Below are positions 1 to 6,188 of a DNA stretch of 7,174 bases, piece by piece. The stretch is from Acidobacteriota bacterium. GTDB taxonomy: Bacteria > Acidobacteriota > UBA890. The stretch is taken from contig JADFNY010000196.1 in NCBI GenBank assembly GCA_022563115.1, positions 1 to 7,174 of the forward strand. The letters run 5' to 3'. Both the position numbers and the translations under genes were made by a program. Below the pieces are notes generated by a model that saw only the letters and a list, made by a program, of their open reading frames with translations, had not been told where the DNA came from and did no database searches. Positions within the stretch are counted from its first letter, which is position 1. Every line of letters begins with the position of its first letter.

Positions 1-45
1 ATAGGTCGAGTGCTACCTTCTCCGAAGCCCACCCGCGAAGCAAGC

Positions 46-52
46 AAGAGGA
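46..52 (+). promoter_or_regulatory. Ribosome binding site of the CpoB-like gene
   Basis: AAGAGGA lies 7 nt upstream of the ATG at 60. It fixes that ATG as the start, because the signal peptide begins directly there. The 59 bases before the gene show no promoter or terminator I can support; they may be the gap after an upstream tol-pal gene outside the window. Confidence 0.7.
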
Positions 53-59
53 TATTCCG

Positions 60-923
60 ATGCGAAGCCAACTCGTGCGCGTTCTCCCTTTGATCCTGCT
101 GTCGGCAATCGTCTTCGCTGCTGCTGCCCCTGCGCAGCGCCCCTCCCAGGAAGATCGGATCAGGGCGCTGGAATCCAAGCTTGCGGCCCTCGAGACGGCG
201 CAAAACAACGCTTTGAACCGACTCGATCAGATGCGCCTCAACCTCGGCAACACCGTCGAGCCGCTACGCGTCCGCCTCGCCGACTACGGTGAGGACATGC
301 GCGGCGTGGAGTCGCGCCTCGTGGCGCTGGAAGAGTTACTCGCGCTCATGAACGAGCGCCTCATCGACATCGCCGACGGGATCGGCGCCAGCGGCGGCGC
401 ACCGGCGCGTCAGGTATCGGGGACGCCGATGCCTCCTCCGCAGCGCCCGGTGGGTGTCCCCGGACCATCGGTAGCCCGCCCGGCGACATCCACACCTCTT
501 CGGACCGAGGCAGGACGTTCGGAGGCTGATTCGCTCTACTCGGCCGCTTATACGGATTATTTGTCGGCAAACTACGGGCTGGCGATCGAAGGTTTTCAGG
601 AATACCTGAGCTTGTTCCCGGATGCCAAGCTCGCCGACAACGCCCAGTACTGGATCGGCGAGAGCCACTATTCGCTGCAGCAGTACCAGCTGGCGCGCAC
701 CGCATTCATGGAAATCGTGCGACGGTACCCGCGCGCCGAAACGGTTCCCGATGCCTCGTTCAAGGCCGCCCGCTGTCTCGTCGAGCTCGGCGACGCTACC
801 CGCGCCATCAACGAGCTCGTTCGCCTGGTGGGGGAGCACCCAGGCTCCGACACCGTACCCATCGCCTGCATGCAAATCGAGCGACTCGGTGGCGAGAAGC
901 CCATCGGCTGCGCCGGCAACTAG
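60..923 (+). CDS. cpoB: Tol-Pal system periplasmic protein CpoB/YbgF-like (coiled coil plus TPR)
   Basis: This 287-residue protein probably works in the periplasm with the Tol-Pal machinery, which couples outer-membrane constriction to septal peptidoglycan synthesis. What is seen: a signal peptide (basic MRSQLVR, hydrophobic stretch 8-22, likely cleavage after APA at residue 25); a charged heptad-rich segment at about 29-106, consistent with the trimerising coiled coil of YbgF; a Pro/Gly-rich linker at about 108-150; and a C-terminal TPR-like region at about 155-280. The TPR region contains the family's typical ADNAQYWIGESHYSL stretch and three helix-pair repeats, each ending near a YP/FP/HP turn (LFPDA, RYPRA, EHPGS). 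Length and domain order fit the family. The genes tolQRAB-pal usually precede cpoB, but they would lie left of the window and cannot be checked. The stop codon TAG is the first triplet of a 23-bp tandem repeat, so the final codons may have been set by that repeat. The family call is firm; the in vivo role is inferred from homologues. Confidence 0.88.
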   Translation: MRSQLVRVLPLILLSAIVFAAAAPAQRPSQEDRIRALESKLAALETAQNNALNRLDQMRLNLGNTVEPLRVRLADYGEDMRGVESRLVALEELLALMNERLIDIADGIGASGGAPARQVSGTPMPPPQRPVGVPGPSVARPATSTPLRTEAGRSEADSLYSAAYTDYLSANYGLAIEGFQEYLSLFPDAKLADNAQYWIGESHYSLQQYQLARTAFMEIVRRYPRAETVPDASFKAARCLVELGDATRAINELVRLVGEHPGSDTVPIACMQIERLGGEKPIGCAGN

Positions 924-966
924 CAGGGTGCTGAAGAACTCCCTAGCAGGGTGCTGAAGGAGACCC
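921..966 (+). repeat. Two-copy 23-bp tandem direct repeat
   Basis: Copies lie at 921-943 and 944-966, directly adjacent. The first 16 bases, TAGCAGGGTGCTGAAG, are identical, and 20 of 23 bases match overall. The first copy starts with the TAG stop of the CpoB-like gene. The second ends within the Shine-Dalgarno region (AAGGAG, 957-962) of the peptidase gene. I see no third copy in the window. The core resembles, from memory, short dispersed sequences associated with transposon ends in some genomes, but no transposase or inverted partner is present, so that link is only a guess. Confidence 0.9.
957..962 (+). promoter_or_regulatory. Ribosome binding site of the M23 peptidase gene
   Basis: AAGGAG sits 9 nt before the ATG at 972. 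This favours that ATG over the in-frame GTG at 951, which lies inside the tandem repeat and has no Shine-Dalgarno sequence ahead of it. The first three bases of the site belong to the conserved core of the second repeat copy. Confidence 0.65.
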
Positions 967-971
967 GCGAG

Positions 972-2387
972 ATGCAGGAAACTGGCCACCCTCCCCGGCC
1001 CAAGGGGCGCCCGTTGGCGTCACCGGGAACGATCGCGCTGCTCTCGCTGCTGCTGGCGGCGGCCTGCACCCAGGAAATCGAGAGGGTACCGGCGGTGTTC
1101 CGGCCCACCAACGCCCACGACGCGTATCGCCTCTCCCTCCTGTCGGCCAACCTCGGCACCTCGGCACTGGGACGCGACTGGATCGCCGCCTCGGAAGCGG
1201 CTTTGCGAGAGCCGGCCGAGATCAGCTCGCCGTTCCGCGAGTCCGGTTACTTCGACGAGTCGGTGGCCAGCGCCATCGGTTACGTCTTTCCGGTGAGCGG
1301 CGGGCAGCGCGTCGACGCGGAGGTTGTCGTGCAGTCTCGCGAGCCTCTGCGCGTGTTCATGGATCTGTTCCGGCTTGTCGACGACGATCCGCAGGCCCCG
1401 ATCCACGTTGCCAGCGGCGCCATGCTCATCGAACCGCCGGAGGGTCCGGCTCCCGACGGAGCCCCGGAGTCCCGGCGCCAGCTACGCTTCGAGCCCCTGC
1501 GCGACGGCACCTACATCCTCCGCATCCAACCCGAGCTGCTGCGCAGCGCCGGCTACACAGTTGGGCTGAAAACAGACGCCTCGCTGGCGTTCCCGGTCGC
1601 CGGCCGCACGACCCGCTCGATCTGGAGCACGTTCGGCGCCGAGCGTGAAGGGGGACGACGCTCGCACCGCGGCGTCGATATCTTCGCGGACCGCGGCACC
1701 CCGGTACTCGCCTCTGCCGACGGGGTCGTGAGCCGCGCCAACACCACCAAGGTCGGCGGCAACGTCATCTGGGTGAACGTCGAGGGTCGCGGCAACATGC
1801 GCTTGTACTACGCCCACCTCGACAGCCACAGCGTTGAGGCGGGCCAGCGGATCAAGATCGGTGATCAGCTCGGCACAGTGGGCAACACCGGTAACGCCCG
1901 AACAACGGCACCGCACCTGCACTTCGGCGTGTATGCGCGCGGCGCCGTCGATCCGCTCCCCTTCCTCGAGCGCATGCGCACCGAGCCACAAGACCTCACG
2001 GTCGATCTCGATCGGGTCGGTACCTGGTCGCGCACCACGGACGACAATGTCATTGTCCTCGCCGGTCCGGGTCGCGATGCCCGTGTCGTTGCCACCCTCG
2101 ACCGGCATACCCCGGTCATGGTTTGGGGAGCAAGCGCCCGTTGGTATCGAGTCGGACTGCCCGACGGCGGCAACGGCTATATCATTGGAGCCAATACGGA
2201 ACTCGCGACCCCGCTGCGCAGCGAATCGGTCCTCGCCGCTTCGTACGTTCTGGACCGCCCGGAGCCGCAGGGAGCGATCATCCAGCAGTTGGTGCCCGGG
2301 TCCGAAATCCCTGTCCTCGGCGCCTGGGGTGAGTTCCTCTACGTTCAGACACCGACCGGCTTGAACGGGTGGTTATCTTTCGAGTAG
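972..2387 (+). CDS. M23/LytM-family metallopeptidase, probable lipoprotein, with SH3-like C-terminus
   Basis: This 471-residue envelope protein is a predicted zinc endopeptidase that cleaves peptidoglycan cross-links or stem peptides. The N-terminus has a basic stretch and a hydrophobic segment at 20-31 ending in LAAAC. Cys32 would be the lipidated residue, although alanine at -3 makes a weaker lipobox than leucine; Thr33 at +2 would suit outer-membrane sorting. Residues about 45-205 form a beta-rich region I cannot name. The LytM domain follows at about 210-330 with its full active site: H232-x3-D236 (HRGVD), H282 in YAHLDS, and H315-x-H317 (HLHFG). It is therefore probably active, unlike the degenerate EnvC/NlpD activators. 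Residues about 350-415 and 420-471 look like two SH3-type modules, with WSR...WYRV...GYI and ASYVL...LYVQT...GWL patterns, likely for wall binding. It follows the CpoB-like gene with a 48-nt gap and may share its transcript. The substrate is not determined. Confidence 0.88.
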   Translation: MQETGHPPRPKGRPLASPGTIALLSLLLAAACTQEIERVPAVFRPTNAHDAYRLSLLSANLGTSALGRDWIAASEAALREPAEISSPFRESGYFDESVASAIGYVFPVSGGQRVDAEVVVQSREPLRVFMDLFRLVDDDPQAPIHVASGAMLIEPPEGPAPDGAPESRRQLRFEPLRDGTYILRIQPELLRSAGYTVGLKTDASLAFPVAGRTTRSIWSTFGAEREGGRRSHRGVDIFADRGTPVLASADGVVSRANTTKVGGNVIWVNVEGRGNMRLYYAHLDSHSVEAGQRIKIGDQLGTVGNTGNARTTAPHLHFGVYARGAVDPLPFLERMRTEPQDLTVDLDRVGTWSRTTDDNVIVLAGPGRDARVVATLDRHTPVMVWGASARWYRVGLPDGGNGYIIGANTELATPLRSESVLAASYVLDRPEPQGAIIQQLVPGSEIPVLGAWGEFLYVQTPTGLNGWLSFE

Positions 2388-2424
2388 TGACCCATCACTC
2401 CTCCACCCCGGGCCGCTAGCACGA

Positions 2425-2730
2425 ATGCAGGACGTCAAACCATTTTTCGGCCAGCTCGCACGGCTGGTCCTGATCATCGAGGCCGCGGTCGTCCGCCCAA
2501 CGGGCGGATTCCCTTGGCAATCGCTTGTCGCTCAGGGGCTCATCCTCACCGGCATCGTGTTCGCCTACGGCTCGTTGGGCTCGTTGGGCTCGTTCGCCGC
2601 CGCGTTGCTCGGCCGGTATTACTGGGTCTACTCCCTGGTGCTCTTGCTGCTCGCCTTGATCCCGATCGTCGGCATCGGCAAGCTCCTGTACGAATACACG
2701 TCGGACCGGATCGAGCAATGGGAGCACTGA
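2425..2730 (+). CDS. Small two-helix membrane protein of unknown function
   Basis: I do not recognise this 101-residue protein. It begins with an amphipathic segment (residues 1-25) and has a hydrophobic stretch at about 33-62, interrupted by the Gly/Ser-rich repeat GSLGSLGS. A second clear transmembrane helix lies at about 68-88, and the tail is charged (EYTSDRIEQWEH). It is probably an inner-membrane protein with two spans. No good Shine-Dalgarno sequence precedes the ATG at 2425, so the start is only likely. Its coding nature is supported by the membrane-protein pattern and by the overlap of its last 13 nt with the following glycosyltransferase start, which suggests translational coupling. 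A role in anchoring or assisting that enzyme is possible but rests on position alone. Confidence 0.65.
   Translation: MQDVKPFFGQLARLVLIIEAAVVRPTGGFPWQSLVAQGLILTGIVFAYGSLGSLGSFAAALLGRYYWVYSLVLLLLALIPIVGIGKLLYEYTSDRIEQWEH
2569..2595 (+). repeat. Three 9-bp tandem repeats inside the small membrane protein gene
   Basis: The unit GGCTCGTTG occurs twice exactly (2569-2577, 2578-2586) and once with a final C (2587-2595). It encodes the Gly-Ser-Leu repeat in the first hydrophobic segment. The unit is a multiple of three, so gain or loss of a copy would keep the frame. Confidence 0.85.
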
Positions 2731-3581
2731 GCGTCTCGGTCATCGTTCCGACCCATGACCGACACGGTCTTCTGCCCCGCGCCCTCGACTCGATCGCCGC
2801 CCAGACCCGGGCGCCGCTGGAGGTGATCGTCGTCGACGACGGCTCGAAGGACGGCACCGCCGCCATGCTGCGGCGTGACTATCCCGACGTCGTCCTGATC
2901 GAGCAGGCGCACGGCGGCGTCAGCGGCGCCCGCAATCGCGGCATCGAGAACAGCCGTGGCGATTGGATCGCGTTTCTGGACTCCGACGACGAGTGGCTGC
3001 CGGAGAAACTGGCCCGCCAACACGCTGCCCTCGAGACCGATCCCACCGCGCGTCTCTGCCACACCGAGGAGATTTGGGTCCGCAACGGCGTCCGGGTAAA
3101 CCCGATGAAGAAGCATGCCAAGCGGGGCGGTCACATCTTCGAGTCCTGTCTGCTGTTGTGCTGCATGTCGCCGTCGAGCGTGGTCGTGCACCGCAACGTG
3201 CTCGAAGACGTCGGCGTCTTCGATGAGGGGTTGCCGGCTTGCGAGGACTACGACCTCTGGCTCCGCATCACCAACCGGTATCCGGTCCTTTTCATCGACG
3301 AGCCACTGGTGATCAAACACGGCGGGCATGGCGACCAACTTTCGCGCCGCTACTGGGGCATGGACCGCTTTCGCATCGCCGCCCTCGAGAAGCTTCTCGC
3401 CGGAGTTTCGTTGACCGTCGACCAGCGTGCCGGCACCGAGCGCGTCCTGGCCGAGAAGATCGAGATCTACCGCGCCGGAGCGGAGAAACGCGGCCGCCAC
3501 GCCGAAGCACGCCGCTACGGCGCGAAGCTGCGGCGGCTACGGCCGGGCGCAACGGGCGACGATGGCGCGCGGGTCGCCTGA
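2718..3581 (+). CDS. Glycosyltransferase family 2 protein (GT-A fold)
   Basis: This predicted inverting glycosyltransferase moves a sugar from a nucleotide-sugar donor to an unknown acceptor, probably a cell-surface glycan or lipid precursor, on the cytoplasmic side of the membrane. The 287 residues show the GT2 hallmarks: SVIVPTHDR at 7-15; D40-D41-G42-S43 after the second strand (nucleotide binding); GVSGARNRGI at 67-76; the metal-binding DxD-type motif D88-S-D-D91; and the acceptor-site ED in CEDYDLWLRI (E176, D177). No transmembrane helix is evident, and the C-terminal 45 residues are rich in Arg and Ala. I chose the ATG at 2718 because the family's first strand begins a few residues later; the open frame extends upstream to 2514 only as a shadow of the preceding gene. 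The start overlaps the upstream stop by 13 nt. Donor and acceptor cannot be read from the sequence. Confidence 0.9.
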   Translation: MGALSVSVIVPTHDRHGLLPRALDSIAAQTRAPLEVIVVDDGSKDGTAAMLRRDYPDVVLIEQAHGGVSGARNRGIENSRGDWIAFLDSDDEWLPEKLARQHAALETDPTARLCHTEEIWVRNGVRVNPMKKHAKRGGHIFESCLLLCCMSPSSVVVHRNVLEDVGVFDEGLPACEDYDLWLRITNRYPVLFIDEPLVIKHGGHGDQLSRRYWGMDRFRIAALEKLLAGVSLTVDQRAGTERVLAEKIEIYRAGAEKRGRHAEARRYGAKLRRLRPGATGDDGARVA

Positions 3582-3585
3582 GAGG
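3580..3585 (+). promoter_or_regulatory. Ribosome binding site of the nucleosidase-like gene
   Basis: GAGAGG overlaps the last two bases of the glycosyltransferase stop codon and lies 6 nt before the ATG at 3592. It supports that start over the in-frame ATG at 3562, which would overlap the preceding gene by 20 nt. Confidence 0.5.
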
Positions 3586-3591
3586 CCGACG

Positions 3592-4428
3592 ATGCCCCCC
3601 GGTCGGGTCCATCTCGTCGTCGCGCTACGCACCGAGGCGCAGCCGTTGATCGACCACTTCAGTATGTTGCCGGCGTCATCCGGAAGAGGTTTTCGGAGCT
3701 TCGCAAACAGCGACCGCGGCCTGGCGCTCGTCCTCTCCGGCGTCGGACGCGCCGCCGCCGCTGCCGCCGTTGCCCACCTGGCCCGTGATGACACCGATCC
3801 GGCGTGGCTGAACATCGGTATCGCCGGGCACCGCAACCTGCCGATCGGTGCCGCTCGGTTGGCGCACAAGGTCCACTGTGCCTCGTCGGCGCGAAGCTGG
3901 TATCCACCCCTCGTCTTCGAGATTCCCTGCCCAACGGCCACGGTGCGGACCGTAGATCGTGCCACCAGGGACTTCCCCACCGACGACCTCTACGAGATGG
4001 AAGCCGCCGGGTTCTATGAGATCGCGGCCCGCTTCGCGCCCCACGAGCTCGTCCATTCGTTCAAGGTCGTCTCCGACAACCGGGCACGGCCAGCGGAAAC
4101 ACTGACCGCTGACTCGGTCGGAAGTCTCATCGGCGACAGCCTCGAGACCATCAACGCGTTGATCGAACCTTTGCAGCGACTTTCCGCCGAGCTAAGCGAA
4201 AGGCGCGTCGAGCCAGGCGGGCTCGAGCGACTTCTCCAGGCGTCGCACTTCACCACCACACAGCGCCGGCAGCTCCGCCGGCTGCTGCGCCGCTGGTCGG
4301 TGGTGTGCCCGCAGGTCGACGCCGTCGACTGGGTGGCGTTCAAGGCGCTGCCCGACGCCGGCAGCGTGATCGCATCGATGCAGGAGCATCTCGAGGGCGT
4401 GGCGCCAACGTTCGGGCCCGGCGGGTGA
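3592..4428 (+). CDS. Diverged purine-nucleosidase-like protein (PNP/UDP phosphorylase superfamily) with helical C-terminal extension
   Basis: The 278-residue product looks like a relative of MTA/SAH nucleosidase (Pfs/MtnN), which cleaves the glycosidic bond of methylthioadenosine, S-adenosylhomocysteine and 5'-deoxyadenosine. Matching parts are ALRTEAQPLI (E15 aligns with the catalytic Glu12 of the E. coli enzyme), LSGVGRAAAA at 48-57, NIGIAGH at 74-80 (where the usual GSAGG serine is replaced by Ile), the ribose-binding E135-M-E137 in YEMEAAGF, and S161-D162-N, where D162 matches the catalytic Asp197. The segment between the GIAG and EME motifs is clearly shorter than in Pfs. Residues about 195-278 form an extra Arg/Leu-rich, probably helical region not found in ordinary nucleosidases. 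The stop overlaps the GTG start of the radical-SAM gene by 4 nt. By position it may clear a nucleoside by-product of that enzyme; this is inference. Substrate, and even catalytic competence, are uncertain. Confidence 0.75.
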   Translation: MPPGRVHLVVALRTEAQPLIDHFSMLPASSGRGFRSFANSDRGLALVLSGVGRAAAAAAVAHLARDDTDPAWLNIGIAGHRNLPIGAARLAHKVHCASSARSWYPPLVFEIPCPTATVRTVDRATRDFPTDDLYEMEAAGFYEIAARFAPHELVHSFKVVSDNRARPAETLTADSVGSLIGDSLETINALIEPLQRLSAELSERRVEPGGLERLLQASHFTTTQRRQLRRLLRRWSVVCPQVDAVDWVAFKALPDAGSVIASMQEHLEGVAPTFGPGG

Positions 4429-5426
4429 TCGAAACGATCTACATCGAGGACGACGTCGAGGCTCACCCCCGGGCACGCCGACTGCTCGACCGCTTTCCCG
4501 CCGCCCGCGTCATCCCCTGTGGACGCTATACCGAGGTGTTCAACCCTGCGGCTCAGAGCTTTCGCCTGCAAAAGGAGAATCCGGCCCTCATCCTGGCGCG
4601 CAAGCGCGGCAACCTCGTACTCGAGGCGCCCCCCGAGCTCGGCATCGGCGAAGGCCCGGGCTTCTACTTCTCGCACATGCTCAACTGCCTGTACGACTGC
4701 CGCTATTGCTTTCTGCAGGGGATGTTCCGCTCGGCCCACTACGTGCTGTTCGTTAACTTCGAGGATTTCGAGGCTGCGATCGACGACACCCTGACCGACG
4801 GCGGCGAGAAGCCCTCCTACTTCTTCTCCGGCTACGATTGTGACTCGCTCGCCCTCGAATCCCTCAGCGGCTTCGTCGAGCGGTTCGTGCCCTTCTTTGC
4901 CGTCCGGCCAGGGGCCGTCCTGGAGCTTCGTACCAAGAGCGTCGCGATCCGTAGCCTCCTCGCTATGACGCCGTCACCGAACGTCGTGGTCGCCTTCAGC
5001 TTCACACCTGCGGAGGCCGCCGCGGCGATAGAACACGGGGCTCCACGCGTCGGGCAGCGGGTGCGTGCCGCCGCCGAGCTCGCCGCCGCCGGCTGGCCGG
5101 TCGGTCTCCGCCTCGATCCCCTGCTCTGGTATGACGGCTGGCGCGCCGGTTACGCCACGCTGATCGACGGGCTCGCGGCAGCAATCCCGGCCGCGGCGAT
5201 CCACTCCGCCAGCCTCGGCCCCCTTCGCTTCCCCTCCAAGATGTTTCAACGAATCCATCGCATGTACCCGGAAGACGCCTTGCTGAGCGGGCCACTCGCG
5301 CGCCGAGACGACTTCGTCTCCTACAGCGCTGCGCGTGAGGCGGAGCTCGTCGGCTTTGTGGAAGAACGGTTGCGGCGCGCCTTCGATGACATCGCCGTCT
5401 TCTTTTTCACGCCGAGGGCGACGTGA
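4425..5426 (+). CDS. Spore photoproduct lyase (SplB)-family radical SAM enzyme
   Basis: This 333-residue protein matches the spore photoproduct lyase family over its full length (B. subtilis SplB has 342). SplB binds a [4Fe-4S] cluster and S-adenosylmethionine and reverses the 5-thyminyl-5,6-dihydrothymine lesion in DNA. Seen here: an N-terminal domain (IYIEDD...RYTEVFNP...RLQKENPALILA); the cluster motif C88-x3-C92-x2-C95 in NCLYDCRYCFLQG; C139 in GYDCDSLALESL, which aligns within one residue of the hydrogen-donor Cys141 of B. subtilis; RTKS at 169-172; FSFTP at 191-195; GWPVGLRLDP and GWRAGY; and a closing FFFT. Tyr94 matches Tyr97 of SplB, but Phe96 replaces Tyr99. The start is GTG at 4425, giving a GTGA overlap with the upstream stop; the family N-terminus begins right there. 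No clear Shine-Dalgarno sequence is visible, so translation is probably coupled. With no sporulation gene nearby, the substrate in this host is open. Confidence 0.9.
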   Translation: MIETIYIEDDVEAHPRARRLLDRFPAARVIPCGRYTEVFNPAAQSFRLQKENPALILARKRGNLVLEAPPELGIGEGPGFYFSHMLNCLYDCRYCFLQGMFRSAHYVLFVNFEDFEAAIDDTLTDGGEKPSYFFSGYDCDSLALESLSGFVERFVPFFAVRPGAVLELRTKSVAIRSLLAMTPSPNVVVAFSFTPAEAAAAIEHGAPRVGQRVRAAAELAAAGWPVGLRLDPLLWYDGWRAGYATLIDGLAAAIPAAAIHSASLGPLRFPSKMFQRIHRMYPEDALLSGPLARRDDFVSYSAAREAELVGFVEERLRRAFDDIAVFFFTPRAT

Positions 5427-6148
5427 GCCGCCACCCCGCCCTCGACGGCCTCAAGGCACTGATTACCGGCTCGAGCAGCGGAATCGGCCGCGCCACGGCC
5501 GAGTTGCTGTTGCAGCGCGGCGCGGCGGTGGTCGGTATCGCCCGTGACCACACCAAGTTCGCGCCCCACAGCAAACGCTACGAGCCCGTCACCCTCGATC
5601 TCTCCGACCTCGACGTGGCCGCCACCACCCTCGACGACCTGGCCCGCGTCCACCAAGACGTCGCTGCGGCGATCAGCAACGCCGGTGCCGGGCGCTTCGG
5701 AGCCATAGAGCAGTTTTCGGCCAGCCAGATTCGCCACGATATCGACCTCAACCTCACCAGCCACCTGCTGCTGGCGCGCAGCTTTCTTCCGGTGCTGAAG
5801 CGGCGCAACGGTGGCGATCTGATCATCATCGGATCCGAGGCGGCGCTTCGCGGGGCCCGCACGGGAAGCGTCTATTGTGCCGCGAAGTTCGGCCTGCGGG
5901 GCGCGGCGCAGGCGTTCGCCGATGAGTGTTCCCGGCGGGGCGTGCGGGTCACGCTGGTCAATCCTGGGTTCGTCCGCACCCCGTTCTTCGACGCCCTCGA
6001 CTTCGAACCCGCCGACGACCCGGGCAGCGCCCTGACTCCAGAGGACATCGCGGCCAAACTGCTGGAGATCCTCGAGACACCGGATCGCCCGGCGTACCAC
6101 GAGATCAATATCGACCCGCCCGACCCGGCCTTGAGATACAAACGTTAG
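5423..6148 (+). CDS. Classical short-chain dehydrogenase/reductase (SDR)
   Basis: This 241-residue Rossmann-fold oxidoreductase most likely acts on a carbonyl/hydroxyl group with NAD(P)(H) in the cytoplasm. All classical SDR motifs are present: T15-G-S-S-S-G-I-G22 for cofactor binding, N86-A-G88, N110, and the catalytic S138, Y151 and K155 (YCAAK), followed by VNPGFVRT at 179-186. Arg41 just after the second strand (VVGIAR) favours NADP(H) over NAD(H); this is an inference from known SDR preferences. The start is GTG at 5423, inside a GTGA overlap with the stop of the SplB-family gene, the same arrangement as the junction before that gene. It is the last gene of the apparent operon; no Rho-independent terminator with a T-tract follows. 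The substrate is unknown, but the tight coupling suggests it belongs to the same pathway as the radical-SAM enzyme. Confidence 0.9.
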   Translation: MSRHPALDGLKALITGSSSGIGRATAELLLQRGAAVVGIARDHTKFAPHSKRYEPVTLDLSDLDVAATTLDDLARVHQDVAAAISNAGAGRFGAIEQFSASQIRHDIDLNLTSHLLLARSFLPVLKRRNGGDLIIIGSEAALRGARTGSVYCAAKFGLRGAAQAFADECSRRGVRVTLVNPGFVRTPFFDALDFEPADDPGSALTPEDIAAKLLEILETPDRPAYHEINIDPPDPALRYKR

Positions 6149-6188
6149 TGTGTGTTTCTCACGCGTCGGCGAACCGGCTAACCGGCGG

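Noticed and set aside
336..989. 217-codon open frame on the minus strand
   Set aside because: It is opposite the CpoB TPR region and its repeat junction; no domain or ribosome binding site supports it.
1482..2108. 208-codon open frame on the minus strand
   Set aside because: It is antisense to the conserved LytM domain, with composition typical of a codon-bias shadow.
2386..2399. Short hairpin AGTGA-CCCA-TCACT after the peptidase gene
   Set aside because: The stem is only 5 bp with no T-tract, so it is not a credible terminator.
2514..2717. Upstream extension of the glycosyltransferase frame
   Set aside because: The extra 68 residues are an out-of-frame reading of the membrane protein gene and precede the natural GT2 start; ATG 2718 fits the family.
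2628..3500. 290-codon open frame on the minus strand
   Set aside because: It lies wholly opposite the GT2 gene, whose motifs are intact. Long antisense frames are expected in GC-rich coding sequence, and the translation shows no recognisable fold or start signal.
4305..4424. Upstream extension of the SplB-family frame
   Set aside because: It overlaps the end of the nucleosidase-like gene and adds Arg-rich nonsense sequence; the GTG in the GTGA overlap matches the family N-terminus.
4425..5426. Reading the SplB homologue as evidence that the organism forms endospores
   Set aside because: SplB-family proteins also occur in non-sporulating bacteria, and the Gram-negative envelope genes here argue against an endospore former.
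5321..6100. 259-codon open frame on the minus strand
   Set aside because: It is a shadow of the SDR gene, which has every catalytic motif. The antisense product is low-complexity and Gly/Val/Arg-rich.
6174..6185. CCGG-CTAA-CCGG hairpin after the SDR gene
   Set aside because: A 4-bp stem without a following T-run; chance in GC-rich DNA is the simpler explanation.
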